NCBI RefSeq assembly: GCF_001293685.1
Contig: NZ_BCAG01000005.1
Coordinates: forward strand, 416,439-480,438
Direction of reading: 5' to 3'
DNA: 64,000 nucleotides
From: Desulfatitalea tepidiphila
Lineage (GTDB): Bacteria > Desulfobacterota > Desulfobacteria > Desulfobacterales > Desulfosarcinaceae
Of the stretch, positions 1 through 9,524 are shown piece after piece. The stretch's first letter is position 1, and each line of letters opens with the position of its first letter. Made by a program: the position numbers and the translations under genes. Below the pieces are notes generated by a model. That model ran no database searches. It saw only the letters and a list, made by a program, of their open reading frames with translations, and was not told the DNA's origin.

Positions 1-1111
1 CCATTCCCAGCAGGGCGAAACAGCCTTCGTTGCTGAGGATCGCCGTGGGCATGATCCAGCTGAGAAAACGGTGGTAAACCAGGCCCACGAGGCTGCCGAT
101 CATCAGGCTGGGGGCGAAAATACCGCCCGATCCACCCCAACCCAGCGTCAAGGCCGTGGCCAGCATCTTGGCCGCCATCACCAGGGCGGCCAGCAGGAGG
201 CCCTGGGAAAAAGTACCCTGGATCATCTGCTGCACCGAGAGATAGCCTTCGCCCAGCACAAACGGCAGATAGATCCCGAGCAGGCCCACGGCCAGCCCGC
301 CGACGGCCGGACGGACCAATGGCGGAATGGGGGTTCGCATGGCCACCCCATGCATGCCCTTAAGCATTCTTCCCAGCACCACGGAAACCACGGTGGCCAC
401 TATCACCACGCCGAAACTGGCGGCGATATCGGGCAACCCGATGGTGTAGTGCTGACGAGGAAAAACAATCTGATTCCCCTGGAGCAGCCGGCTCACTTCG
501 GTCCCCGCCACCGCGGCGATGGCGATGGGAATGATATTGAACGACCGCCATTCACCGAGAATCACCTCGACCGTGAAGACCAGTCCGGTAATCGGCGCAT
601 TGAAAATCGAAGCGATGGCGCCGGCCGCCCCGCATCCCACCAGCGTGATGCGTTGCCGCTCTTTGAGTGAAAAAAATTTGGCGATATTGGAGCCCAGGGC
701 CGCCCCGCTGATCACGACCGGCGCTTCCGGACCTGCCGAACCGCCGCTCCCGATGGTCAGGCAACTGGACACCAGTCGCGAATAGCTGGATCGAAACCGC
801 AGCAGACCGCCATAGCGCGATACCGCATAGACCACCTCCGGGACCCCGTGACCGGCGCGTTCTTTCATCAGAACATTGAGAAATATTGCCGAGAGGGTGG
901 CACCAACGGCCGGCAGGACGACACCCCACCAGTGATGATGCAACGTGTGCAGCGCCGTACCCATGAAATGGAGGGAGCGATTCAGAGCGACCGCCGCCAG
1001 ACCACTGCAGGCGCCCACCAGACCGGCCATGGCAATGACAATCAAACGGTCATCGGATCTAAAAACGGCCCATTTGCGCCTGGCCGCTTTCAGCATGCCG
1101 CGTTCGCTCAT
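1..1111 (-). CDS. ClC family chloride channel/antiporter, partial
   Basis: Translating the minus strand from ATG at 1111 gives an uninterrupted frame that runs off the left edge, so the C-terminus is missing. About 370 residues are visible. Hallmarks of the ClC family are the selectivity-filter segment GSGGSAGPEAP near residue 125 and the second ion-binding segment GGIFAPSL near residue 335, set among many hydrophobic helices. Family members are inner-membrane Cl- channels or Cl-/H+ exchangers. An in-frame TGA three codons upstream fixes ATG 1111 as the first possible ATG. Whether a C-terminal CBS pair follows cannot be seen. The EIIA-like gene lies 44 bp upstream on the same strand. Confidence 0.93.
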   Translation of the reverse strand, partial: MSERGMLKAARRKWAVFRSDDRLIVIAMAGLVGACSGLAAVALNRSLHFMGTALHTLHHHWWGVVLPAVGATLSAIFLNVLMKERAGHGVPEVVYAVSRYGGLLRFRSSYSRLVSSCLTIGSGGSAGPEAPVVISGAALGSNIAKFFSLKERQRITLVGCGAAGAIASIFNAPITGLVFTVEVILGEWRSFNIIPIAIAAVAGTEVSRLLQGNQIVFPRQHYTIGLPDIAASFGVVIVATVVSVVLGRMLKGMHGVAMRTPIPPLVRPAVGGLAVGLLGIYLPFVLGEGYLSVQQMIQGTFSQGLLLAALVMAAKMLATALTLGWGGSGGIFAPSLMIGSLVGLVYHRFLSWIMPTAILSNEGCFALLGM

Positions 1112-1155
1112 GTTGAATCACATACCCTTATGTACGCTGCGGTTTGAACGATGGG

Positions 1156-1824
1156 TCATTGCATCTCGGCCAACCTGTCCAAGAGCGCCTGGGCAGGCGG
1201 CGCAGTCAGCAGATAATCCCGGAACGAACGGTTGCGAAGGAAAAAAGAGATCTTGGACAAAAGGGTCAGATGCAGCTTGGTCGACCCGCTGAGCAGCACC
1301 ATCATCACGGAAACCGGCTGGCCATCGATGGCATCGTATGGGATAGGCCGGGCGAAAAAACAGGTGCTGATCTGCGGCAGCATCAGACCGACACCCGGAT
1401 TGGCCCTGGGATGGGGCAGCGCGATCCCATGACCGATGCCCGTGGAAGCCAGTTGTTCCCGTTCGATCAATTTTTCGAAAACGATTTTGCGATCGATCCG
1501 CTCCAGGTTGGGGATGTTGGCCACTGCGGCCTGCAAGGCCGCCTCTTTGCTGTCCCCTGTCAGGCCATAAAAGATGCCCCCCCGTTGCATGGCCGGCAAT
1601 ACCCCGTCGAAGGCCGCCTCCTCGCTGGGCTGCACGGCACCCGCTGTCTCGTGGATGCTGAGTTTGTGCTCGTCGGCCCATCGCTCGAACATCTCCTGCC
1701 GGATCACATACTCGCCCCGGTTGCGCTGCATGGGAATTTTCCCCTGGCGCACCCAGCGGTGAAGCGTCTCCAAGGGGATGCTCAGGCGCGTGGCGACTTC
1801 TTTTATGGTGAGCTCCACAGGCAT
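1156..1824 (-). CDS. HTH domain fused to PTS fructose/nitrogen-type EIIA domain
   Basis: 222 residues. Residues 1-55 form a MerR/excisionase-like helix-turn-helix (VELTIKEVATRLSIPLETLH), and residues 70-222 a PtsN/fructose-type EIIA domain. The phosphoacceptor histidine lies in GIGHGIALPHPRANPG. EIIA-Ntr proteins relay phosphate from HPr/enzyme I to regulate transport and metabolism; an N-terminal DNA-binding-type domain suggests direct regulation. The start at 1824 (MPVELTIKE) is preferred over upstream alternatives because the HTH begins there. General PTS partners HPr and enzyme I are encoded at 43.1-45.2 kb and no sugar EIIB/EIIC is visible, so a regulatory role is inferred. Confidence 0.85.
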   Translation of the reverse strand: MPVELTIKEVATRLSIPLETLHRWVRQGKIPMQRNRGEYVIRQEMFERWADEHKLSIHETAGAVQPSEEAAFDGVLPAMQRGGIFYGLTGDSKEAALQAAVANIPNLERIDRKIVFEKLIEREQLASTGIGHGIALPHPRANPGVGLMLPQISTCFFARPIPYDAIDGQPVSVMMVLLSGSTKLHLTLLSKISFFLRNRSFRDYLLTAPPAQALLDRLAEMQ

Positions 1825-2194
1825 GCGTTCTTTCCCATCCACGATTAAAACAAAAAAACCTAACCCAATACATTTTGCCCAAAAAGTCAATCCCATATCG
1901 CCGGCAGGGCAGGGATTCTAACTGAATTCTATTCATTAAGCCCGGCGTGAGTGGGACAGGTGGCCGATGCCACAGGGCAAGCGAATTCAAACTCCGGAAG
2001 CGTGGCAAACGGGCAGGGCCAGCGCAGTCGTGCCCATCCTCAAACGGAGCCCATGACTGCGCTGCGTCGGTCGACCCCCTCATGGCTTCGGGAGCCAAGG
2101 TCGCGCGCCGAACCGGCCGTGCCGTTTCAGGATGGGCACGAAAAGAGAGCCCACCGTTCTGAATTTTCAGATTGACGCTGTCGTCGAAATGCGC
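1825..2194. other. Intergenic region with a repeat copy and hairpin arms
   Basis: 370 bp without a convincing gene. It holds one copy of the dispersed ATTCTAACTGAAT repeat (1914-1973), followed by a long imperfect hairpin. An 18-bp arm at 2030-2047 pairs with 2122-2139 with one mismatch, and a 9-bp arm at 2021-2029 pairs with 2055-2063. Open frames crossing it on both strands look accidental. Confidence 0.6.
1914..1973 (+). repeat. Dispersed repeat, family 1, copy A
   Basis: About 60 bp starting GATTCTAACTGAATTC and ending GGACAGGTGGCCGATGCCAC. Three more copies occur at 14060-14115 (+), 17393-17445 (-) and 17821-17892 (-). The 5' part carries a small dyad (GAAT..ATTC). All copies are intergenic. 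Confidence 0.75.
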
Positions 2195-2623
2195 CTACCA
2201 ACCCCTGGCGTTGATGATAGTTTTCAGTTTCGTTTCCATCTGTTTTTCGACCAACACCATTTTCTCGGCCCTGGCCTGGTGAATTTTCTCGGTCAGCGCA
2301 TCGATATCCGCAGGTTTTTCCACGAAATCCATGGCACCCAGCTTCATCGCCTCGATCCCCTTTTCCAGGGTGGCATGCCCGGAAAGCAGGATCACCTGTA
2401 ACTCCGGCCTCTTGCGCTTGATCGCCTTCAGGGTTTCCAATCCGTCCATACCCGGCATCATCAGATCGAGCACAATGGCATCAAATCCACCTTTCTCGAC
2501 CTGCTCCAGCGCATCCAGGGCCGATTCTGCCGTGGTCACCTCCATGCCCCGGGCGCTCATGCGTTCGGACATGACTTCCAGGAAATCGGTTTCATCATCG
2601 ACGAGTAAAATTTTTTCTGCCAT
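2195..2623 (-). CDS. Stand-alone receiver-domain response regulator
   Basis: 142 residues and essentially only a CheY-like receiver. Acidic pocket residues are in LLVDDE (positions 7-11), the phosphoacceptor is Asp53 (VLDLMMPGMDG), the conserved Thr/Ser position is LLSGHAT and the Lys is in VEKPAD. A charged helical tail of about 20 residues follows and there is no DNA-binding output domain. It probably works by phospho-dependent protein interaction or phosphorelay with the neighbouring kinases. It is the last gene of a minus-strand signalling cluster, 56 bp after the degenerate kinase, and has a good Shine-Dalgarno (GAAAGGAGG) before ATG 2623. Confidence 0.9.
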   Translation of the reverse strand: MAEKILLVDDETDFLEVMSERMSARGMEVTTAESALDALEQVEKGGFDAIVLDLMMPGMDGLETLKAIKRKRPELQVILLSGHATLEKGIEAMKLGAMDFVEKPADIDALTEKIHQARAEKMVLVEKQMETKLKTIINARGW

Positions 2624-2679
2624 ATGGTGCCTCCTTTCGGCCGCCTACCCATCTGACCCCGTTGCGGGCAGACAGGAGA

Positions 2680-3336
2680 TCAACGATTCGACAGGTTCAC
2701 GAGAAGCGTTCCCGCATCGGGATCGATGTGGCACGCTGCATCCAACGATTGTAGCAAAACATTTTCGGCTTCTCCGGGAAATTCCCCCTTGTCCGCCCCC
2801 TTCAACCCGGAAAGCGGTGAAAAAAGAATTCGTGCCCCATCCTCGACTTTTTCGACTTGCAGATGCAACACCTTCTCCGGACCCAAAACCTCTAAACTAA
2901 ATGTCATACAATGACCCAAAAAGGTCAACAGCCAAAATGGCGCCGTCTTGACCGTCATCGGCAATTCTCCCATCGACAACTGCAGCGTCGCCTGCTTCAT
3001 GGAGACTTCCCGCTGGGTCAACGCGGCCAGCAACGAAACGACGTCGTTCAGGTCGACCGTGGTCAGCGGTTCGTCGATACTGTGTCCGAAGCGATTGAGA
3101 TGTCTGATCAGCGTGTCGGCCCGGCGGGTCTGTTGGTCGATGCGATCGGCCAATATTTTAAGGCGTTCGGGTTTAAGCGGTGTGCCCTTTTCAGCCATCA
3201 ACAGGTAATCGTTCAGCAGGCCGGCATTTTCCTTGATAATCGCGAGCGCGTTTTTCAACTCGTGGGACACCGATGCCGTCGTACGGCCGAAAAACTGCAG
3301 TCCGGTCCAGCCGGGCAAGTCCGTGGTGGTGGTCAT
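2680..3336 (-). CDS. Degenerate histidine kinase / HisKA-like phosphotransfer protein
   Basis: 218 residues from ATG 3336, which overlaps the stop of the upstream receiver gene by 4 bp (ATGA). It has a clear HisKA dimerisation helix with phosphoacceptor His25 (ASVSHELKNALAII). The C-terminal half aligns only loosely with a HATPase_c fold: no N box, no G1 (DxGxG) or G2 motif is visible. It resembles histidine phosphotransferase-like proteins that kept the four-helix bundle and lost ATP binding. Translational coupling to a receiver suggests that they form a phosphorelay pair (inference). Confidence 0.75.
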   Translation of the reverse strand: MTTTTDLPGWTGLQFFGRTTASVSHELKNALAIIKENAGLLNDYLLMAEKGTPLKPERLKILADRIDQQTRRADTLIRHLNRFGHSIDEPLTTVDLNDVVSLLAALTQREVSMKQATLQLSMGELPMTVKTAPFWLLTFLGHCMTFSLEVLGPEKVLHLQVEKVEDGARILFSPLSGLKGADKGEFPGEAENVLLQSLDAACHIDPDAGTLLVNLSNR

Positions 3337-3707
3337 TGGTCGCCTCCAATGTCCCCTATCAACTCCTTCATCCGCTTTAAAAGATCCTCGATATCCACGG
3401 GCTTGACCATGTAGCAGGTCTCGCCCTCCTGGCATTTGACCTTGTTGAAGTCCATCTCCGATCCATAGCCGGTCACGAAGATGAACTTCATGCGGGGATG
3501 TCGTTCGTGGAGGCGCTCCCTGAGTTCCAGCCCACCGATCTTGGGCATTTTCACATCCAGTATGGCCAGATCGTAATCGACCGCATCGGCTTTATCTATG
3601 GCTGCCTGGGCCGTAGTCACCCAATCGGCCTTGATACCGCGCAAATCGAGTCTTTCCGCCAGGGCAGAGGCCAAATCCACCTCGTCGTCAACCAGCAGTA
3701 CGCGCAT
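3333..3707 (-). CDS. Stand-alone receiver-domain response regulator
   Basis: 124 residues with a single receiver domain: acidic pocket LLVDDE, phosphoacceptor Asp51 (LAILDVKMPKIGG), switch Thr in FVTGYGS and conserved Lys in YMVKPVD. There is no output domain. The start overlaps the end of the sensor kinase gene by 20 bp and the stop overlaps the next start by 4 bp, so the three genes are translationally coupled. A short insertion with two cysteines (KCQEGETCYMV) before the conserved Lys is unusual. Probably a phosphorelay intermediate. Confidence 0.9.
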   Translation of the reverse strand: MRVLLVDDEVDLASALAERLDLRGIKADWVTTAQAAIDKADAVDYDLAILDVKMPKIGGLELRERLHERHPRMKFIFVTGYGSEMDFNKVKCQEGETCYMVKPVDIEDLLKRMKELIGDIGGDQ

Positions 3708-5454
3708 CGTTTCGTCCTTTCCGGGGCGGCATGGTCATCGGCAGTTGTATTTCAAAGGTGGTGCCCACGTCGACCTCACTGGAAACCGCGATCTGACCGC
3801 CGATCTCATGCGCCAGGCTATAGGTGATCGAGAGCCCCAGTCCTGTGCCACCCTGCCCGGTTTTGGTAGAGAAAAAGGGTTCGAAAATCCGATTCAGGTC
3901 CTCCTTGGGGATACCGCAACCATCATCGCTGATCCTGACGGTCACGCCCCGGGTACCCGCCGAAGGTAAAACCTGAACATTGATATGGCCGCCGTTGGGC
4001 ACCGCCGCACAGGCATTGTTGACGATATTCAGAAAGATCTGCTGGAGTTTACCCCGATCGCTTTGAATGGTCGCAGCTTCGGGAGACACCTCTATATTGA
4101 TCTGCACTTCCCGTACCTGGGCCTGCTTTTCGATGAAACTGAACACCTCATACACCACCTCGCCCACATTGATCTCTTCGACCGTGGCCTCCAGGTTGCG
4201 GGCAAACGTCAACAGCCGCTTGGTGATCCGGCCCGCCCGCTTGACCGAGGCCGAGATGGCATCGACCAGGCCGATCAGCTTCTCATCGGCCGAATAGGTC
4301 TTCTTGAAGGTGAACAGGTCCTTGATCAACCCGGCCTTCTCACCGATGATGGCCAGCGGGTTGTTGATCTCGTGGGCCACGCTGGCCGCCATGCGACCAA
4401 TGGAAGCCATTTTGTTAGCATACTCCACATGGTGCAAACTGACGAGGCGTTTTTCGTCGGCCACGTACATGTTGTTGACCATATAGGTGGCCGTGCCGAG
4501 GATCACCCCCAAGATCAAGGTCACGCTGATGACCAGAAACAGAATCAGTCCCAGACGGGTACGGTGCCACGAGCGCATCAGGTCCTGCTTCTTTTTGACA
4601 ATCATCAGGATGAACGGGGTATCCTGAATGAAACGATAGCCGATCAACAGCTTTTCCCCCTCGGGATTGACCGCGTCGACCAGCTCGGTGGCCGAACTGA
4701 ATTCAGGAATAGGCAAATCCAAGTAATCCAGTACTTGACCATGGTATCGCGAATTGGTCTGCAGGATCCCGTCTCGGTTGATGATAAAAGCATCACCGAG
4801 ACCTCCCAGTTCCAGGTTGGCAAGCAGATCCTCAAACGGCGAGATCCCGACCGACGCCCTTAAAATCTGAAAGTCCCCATCGGGCATCGTCTGCTTGACG
4901 GCAATGACCAGATGCGGCACCTGCCGGAATCCGAGGAAAATATCGCTGACATAGACACCGCGCTCGACGACCTGCTGAAACCAGGGTTGCTCGTGGTAAT
5001 CCTTGTCATACAACTCGAAATCCCCCACATAGGCCTCCTGCTCGCCGCTGGACCCGATAACGCCCAAATCGACGAATCCGCCACCGAAACTTTTCTGCAG
5101 GGCATCGAGTATGAAGGCCAGACGAATCGGATCGCCCAGGTCATCCGCAGGATTGTCCCGTACAATGAAATCGAGGGCCGCACGTCGCTCGATGAGGAAA
5201 AAACCGATGGCGCGCTGGGTATTGGCCACCACCCGGGCCGTGGTGGACCGGAACTCGGATTCGAAGGCCTGTTCGGTCACCTTGTAATCCACCAGGGTGA
5301 TGAATATCAACGGCAGCAAGGCCACCACCCCGGTGAGCAGGACCGACAATTTCCAGATGCGGCGATAATTGAACAGGTATCTGGGGGCCCCCGGTAAGTG
5401 ATCGGGAACGTTCCAGAAACCTGGTATGAAGTTGCGTACCGGCATGGGGTTCAT
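3688..5454 (-). CDS. Membrane sensor histidine kinase with periplasmic Cache-type domain
   Basis: 588 residues. Transmembrane helix 1 is at about 37-55, an extracytoplasmic double-Cache-like sensor at about 60-290 and transmembrane helix 2 at about 301-323. HisKA follows with phosphoacceptor His361 (ASVAHEINNPLAII), then a complete HATPase_c: N box NIVNNACAAV, G1 DDGCGIP, F box FEPFFSTK, G2 GTGLGLSI. No HAMP domain is obvious between TM2 and HisKA. Cache sensors usually bind small organic ligands. The adjoining receiver genes lack output domains, so the cognate output is not evident. First kinase of the operon, 57 bp after the kinase-like/receiver fusion gene. Confidence 0.93.
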   Translation of the reverse strand: MNPMPVRNFIPGFWNVPDHLPGAPRYLFNYRRIWKLSVLLTGVVALLPLIFITLVDYKVTEQAFESEFRSTTARVVANTQRAIGFFLIERRAALDFIVRDNPADDLGDPIRLAFILDALQKSFGGGFVDLGVIGSSGEQEAYVGDFELYDKDYHEQPWFQQVVERGVYVSDIFLGFRQVPHLVIAVKQTMPDGDFQILRASVGISPFEDLLANLELGGLGDAFIINRDGILQTNSRYHGQVLDYLDLPIPEFSSATELVDAVNPEGEKLLIGYRFIQDTPFILMIVKKKQDLMRSWHRTRLGLILFLVISVTLILGVILGTATYMVNNMYVADEKRLVSLHHVEYANKMASIGRMAASVAHEINNPLAIIGEKAGLIKDLFTFKKTYSADEKLIGLVDAISASVKRAGRITKRLLTFARNLEATVEEINVGEVVYEVFSFIEKQAQVREVQINIEVSPEAATIQSDRGKLQQIFLNIVNNACAAVPNGGHINVQVLPSAGTRGVTVRISDDGCGIPKEDLNRIFEPFFSTKTGQGGTGLGLSITYSLAHEIGGQIAVSSEVDVGTTFEIQLPMTMPPRKGRNDARTAG

Positions 5455-5511
5455 CTCATTTTGGCCGGCCGTAATGTCGCCACAGGACGCCTGGGGCTAA
5501 ATTACCGCCGG

Positions 5512-6732
5512 TTACTTCGTATGCTTGCGCTGAATCTTCTCATTGGCCCGTTTGATGGTCGCGCTGAGTTCCTCCACATCCACCGGCTTTTGCAGATAGG
5601 CGAATGCACCCAGCTGCATGCAGGTTTCCCGGTCCGCGTCGGAGCCGTGGCCGGTCAGGATGATCACCTCGATCTCGGGCTGCGTCTCCTTGACCCGGCG
5701 CAATACTTCTATACCATCGATTCCCGGCATTTTTAAGTCCAGGATCATCACGTCCGGTTCATCTTCGCGCACCACCTCCAGGGCCGACTCGCCATCATAG
5801 GCCACGGCGGACCCCAAATCACGCATGAGCAGGCGCTCGGACAGGGTTTGCACGAATTCACGCTCATCATCGACCAAAAGAATTCTGGAAGGCATATTAA
5901 AATCCTGTTTTCGATAAATGTCGGCCTGGTAAAAGCCAGGGCCGACCTTGGTGGTCACTTCCTTTACCTCGGGCACCTTGCCGGCAATGGTTTTCAGTTC
6001 GTTTTCCAGACGGCTGAGCATCAACACGTGCTTGTTGATGGTCAAGGTCACGACACCATCCTTGGCGCTTACGATCACCTGATGTCCCTGGTTGACCAGG
6101 GCCACCTCCACTTCTGCGGCCAGCAGAAAATCGGCTACGGCTGCATCGCTCCGCGCCGTTCGGCGAACGACATCCGAAGCCGCGTTTTTGGCGATGTCAC
6201 GGGCAATCTCCTCAGGGGCCAGTTTGTCCGTGGGCAGCACCATGTCATACAGATCCGATGCCCAGGGGTCGGAAATCTCCCGCAAGCTTTGAACCCATGC
6301 GGCCCGATCTTCATCCTGCTTATGGATCAGTTTGAGGGCGTCCGGTTCCGGGACATTCATGGTCGTCATGGCCTTGACCAGCCGTGATTTCAAATCGGCG
6401 ATGAGACAGATGCGAAGCACATGGCTGATCCTGGAAGGGATCAGATGACTGACGAATCCGTTGACGATCAACCCGTCCTCTCCGATGGCTTGGGCGGTCA
6501 CCAGTCGCAGATAGGCAATAGCCCGCTCACGATCATGGGTGAATTTATTGAACACCGAGGGTTGGGCTGCAAAGGCACGCTCGACCTTGGCTTCGGACAT
6601 GCCGGCAAGCTGGCCGGCCCGCTCGATCAAATCGACATCACCAACCAGGCGATAGCCGGTCTGTTCGGCCATGGCGCGCAAAACGATCTCTTCGTCACAG
6701 AAACTGCCGCTGAATAATGAAATGATGGACAT
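5512..6732 (-). CDS. Cytidylate-kinase-like domain, BON-like segment and receiver domain fusion
   Basis: 406 residues. Residues 1-200 resemble the cytidylate-kinase-like family (AAK6/Cmk2), but the P-loop region reads SGSFCDEEIV and lacks the Lys expected for phosphate binding, so catalysis is doubtful. Residues about 205-275 form an alpha-beta segment resembling a BON domain. Residues about 280-400 are a receiver with LLVDDE, MILDLKMPGIDG, ILTGHGS and LQKPVD. It sits between the SulP transporter and the sensor kinase on the same strand, suggesting a signalling adaptor for that cluster. Domain assignment is from motif recognition only. Confidence 0.8.
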   Translation of the reverse strand: MSIISLFSGSFCDEEIVLRAMAEQTGYRLVGDVDLIERAGQLAGMSEAKVERAFAAQPSVFNKFTHDRERAIAYLRLVTAQAIGEDGLIVNGFVSHLIPSRISHVLRICLIADLKSRLVKAMTTMNVPEPDALKLIHKQDEDRAAWVQSLREISDPWASDLYDMVLPTDKLAPEEIARDIAKNAASDVVRRTARSDAAVADFLLAAEVEVALVNQGHQVIVSAKDGVVTLTINKHVLMLSRLENELKTIAGKVPEVKEVTTKVGPGFYQADIYRKQDFNMPSRILLVDDEREFVQTLSERLLMRDLGSAVAYDGESALEVVREDEPDVMILDLKMPGIDGIEVLRRVKETQPEIEVIILTGHGSDADRETCMQLGAFAYLQKPVDVEELSATIKRANEKIQRKHTK

Positions 6733-6754
6733 GGTCTTCTCCCATTCACAGTCA

Positions 6755-8886
6755 TTAATTTTCTACGAGATGACAAACAGTCAACAATGGACAAGTCGGC
6801 TCACTACTCTCTTTATGGGCTTGGGGGTGCACCGCGGCAATAGCCTTTTCCATGGTCGGGAACAAATGATCCCCACCTATCTTTTCCGGCAAATGGGTGT
6901 TGCGCAGCACTTTGAGCACGGCTTCGTTCACACCGCTCAACGAGATGTCCACACCGGCGCTGCGCAATCGGTCGATCAACAACGAAAGCGTCTCCTCGCC
7001 CGAGGCATCGATATCGTTGATGCCGTTGGCCACGAGGATAATATGCCGCAACTTCTTCTTGTTCCGAAGGATTTCCATCATCTTGTCTTCCAGGTAGCTG
7101 GAATTGGCGAAAAAGAGCGGGCCGTCGAAACGCACCATCGCGATGTATTCACACTCTTTCAAGCCATGGGTGCTGGCGCAGCGCAATGCATCGTCCGCAG
7201 CCCGCGCGAGGGATACCACCTTCGGACGCATGCTGTTGTACAAGAAGACGCCCAGCGACAAGACCACACCGATCATGATGCCTTTGTCCAGATGGGGGGC
7301 GAATACCAGGGTCGCCAGAAACGAGATAATGGAAATCACGCCGTCATACCATTTGGCATGCCAGGCATGCACGAAACCGGAAACGTTCACCAGGCCGATC
7401 ACCGCCATCATGATGACGGCGGCCAGCACCGATTGGGGCAGATGATACAATAACGGGGTAAAAATAACAGCACGATCACCACGGTCATACTGGTAAACAC
7501 GCTGGAGAGCCCCGTTACGGCGCCGGCCTGCAGGTTGACCGCCGAACGCGAAAACGATCCGGAGGTCGGATAGCTCTTTCCGATGGCGCCAAGGATATTG
7601 GCCAGTCCCTGTCCGATCAATTCCTGGTTGGGGTCGAGACGCTGACCGGTCTTGGCAGCCATGGCCTTGGCAATGGAGATGGCTTCCATGAAACCAAGCA
7701 GTGAAATGATGACCGCAAAGGGAAAAAGGTGTCCCACGACCGTCCACTGGATCTTGGGAATGGAGAGGGTGGGCACCCCTTTGGGGATGGTGCCGACCAC
7801 AGCGCCGCCGCCCATCATGGTGATGGCCTCCGTCGGTATGGCGGCGTTACCCACCTTGATGTGCCAACGGCGGCCGTCGGTTTCCGCCCCGGCCGGCACG
7901 GCTTCAGATGGATAGAACCGCAACCCCTGATCGCCCTGAGGCACGCCCTTGAAAATAAGGTAGCGCATCCGTTCCCGGGCGACATGGGACTCCTCCTTGA
8001 GGCGGTTTATCTTTGCGTTGATGATGTCCATGTCGTGCTGGGCATCGATGGTGCCAAGGGTATCGCCAGCGTTGGCCGCTTCGGTCAATTCTGCGCTCAC
8101 CTCGGTTCGCTGCCTGGCGAGCGCCGCGATTTCAGAGGTGGCGGCATTGAATGAATCGAGCAGCTCCTGGACCTCCTGGGACTCGATTTGGCTGCGATCC
8201 ACCTTGACATTGTGCTCGAAACCGATGGTCCAGGAGATCAGGGTGGTCACCACCACCGCCACGAGAACGTTGGGAATGCGGGGATTGAGCATCTTGAGCC
8301 CGTACATGATGCCAAAGGCCAACGCACCCATGAAGAGGGTCGGCCAGTGTGTGTAATGACCGGCCGCCTGGATCACCCGCCAGATGGTTTCGTAATGGTG
8401 CCCGGCCTGGTCCACATAGACACCGAACATCTTGGAGAGCTGGGACGAGGCGATGATAATGGCGGCCGCATTGGTGAAGCCGTTGACCACCGGGTGGGAG
8501 AGAAAATTGACCACCAGCCCGAGTTTAAGCACCCCCAGCGCCAATTGGAATATGCCGACCATGAGGGCCAGGATGATGGCATAGGCGATATACCCTTCGC
8601 TGCCGGCCGTGGCCAGGGGTTCCAGCGACGCCGCCGTCATCAACGACACGATGGCCACCGGTCCTGTGGCCAGTTGACGGCTGGAACCGAACAGGGCGGC
8701 GATCATGGGCGGCAGAAACGAAGCGTAAAGCCCGTAATAGGCCGGCATGCCCGCCAGTTGGGCATACGCCATGGATTGGGGGATCAACACGAGGGCCACG
8801 GTCAGCCCTGCGATCGCGTCGATCTTGAACGCACTGAATTTGTAGTCCTTGAACCATTCGATAAAGGGGAAAACTTTGGCAAGCAT
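6755..8886 (-). pseudogene. SulP family anion transporter with STAS domain, frameshifted
   Basis: N-terminal part (from ATG 8886, with AGGAG 7 bases upstream) encodes the SulP membrane domain (FKIDAIAGLTVALVLIPQSM). After LFLP the frame is lost at an A5 run at 7460-7464 (T5 on the coding strand). A sixth T would join it exactly to TPLLYHLPQSVLAAVI in the other frame, which continues to a C-terminal STAS domain ending at 6755. SulP proteins carry sulfate, bicarbonate or other anions. A hydrophilic insertion of about 140 residues, partly coiled-coil, interrupts the membrane domain (8210-7760). The shift may be a real mutation or a homopolymer sequencing error. Confidence 0.88.
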
Positions 8887-8888
8887 CT

Positions 8889-9488
8889 TCAGCTCCTGGT
8901 TGGCGACACGTGATTTTGTAAAATGGTGCGACACGATTGAACCACATCATCGTAGAGCACACCGGCATCGTACAGATTGTGGGTGTGAAAACGGACCAAT
9001 CCATCCACCATAGTGAAAACGATCATGGCCATGCGGCGCGCCGGCCCCTTGCGAATCGAGCCGTCCTGTTGACCGGTCGCGACCGCCCTTTCAAAAATAT
9101 CGATCAGGCAGTTGTAAATCGCCTCCAAATAGTGATGGCAGGTGGGGTTGACCCTTGCCAGCTCATAGGCGTCATGGCGGTGCAGCAGCATGAAACGATC
9201 TTCCATCTGGGAGGCCATCTGCAGATAGAAGCCGATCACCGCCTCGACCATCTCCAGGCCGCTGGCAAAGTGGTGCTCCCGCCGGTAGCGGGAGAACTCT
9301 TCGACGATATCCTCCTGGAATGCCTTCAAGATCGCCAGGAAGAGCTCTTCTTTGTTTTTGTAATGATAGAAAATGGTGCCCTGGGCCACGCCGGTGGATT
9401 TGGCCAGTTCGGCCATGGAGGCGTCCTTGTATCCTTTGACCGCCAACAGGTGGGTAGCGGTGAGCAAAATTTCGGCCTTTTTGGACAT
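8889..9488 (-). CDS. TetR family transcriptional regulator
   Basis: 199 residues. N-terminal TetR HTH: LAVKGYKDASMAELAKSTG followed by VAQGTIFYHYKNKEELF, the classic signature. The C-terminal helical ligand/dimer domain (about 60-195) has no recognisable ligand. It ends 3 bp before the SulP start and is almost certainly cotranscribed with it, so it is likely to control the transporter cluster. A dyad typical of TetR operators lies 23 bp upstream of its start (9511-9524), which suggests autoregulation. Confidence 0.93.
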   Translation of the reverse strand: MSKKAEILLTATHLLAVKGYKDASMAELAKSTGVAQGTIFYHYKNKEELFLAILKAFQEDIVEEFSRYRREHHFASGLEMVEAVIGFYLQMASQMEDRFMLLHRHDAYELARVNPTCHHYLEAIYNCLIDIFERAVATGQQDGSIRKGPARRMAMIVFTMVDGLVRFHTHNLYDAGVLYDDVVQSCRTILQNHVSPTRS

Positions 9489-9510
9489 CGCAGCGATCCC
9501 ATAAAATTTA

Positions 9511-9524
9511 ACTGAGTGCTCAGT
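9511..9524. promoter_or_regulatory. Candidate TetR operator
   Basis: Dyad ACTGAG-TG-CTCAGT with perfect 6-bp arms, located 23-36 bp upstream of the TetR gene start. Size and form fit TetR-family operators. Binding is inferred from position. Confidence 0.6.

Noticed and set aside
1118..2098. 326-codon minus-strand frame over the EIIA gene and repeat
   Set aside because: Out of frame with the EIIA protein, Arg/Pro-rich, and crosses the intergenic repeat.
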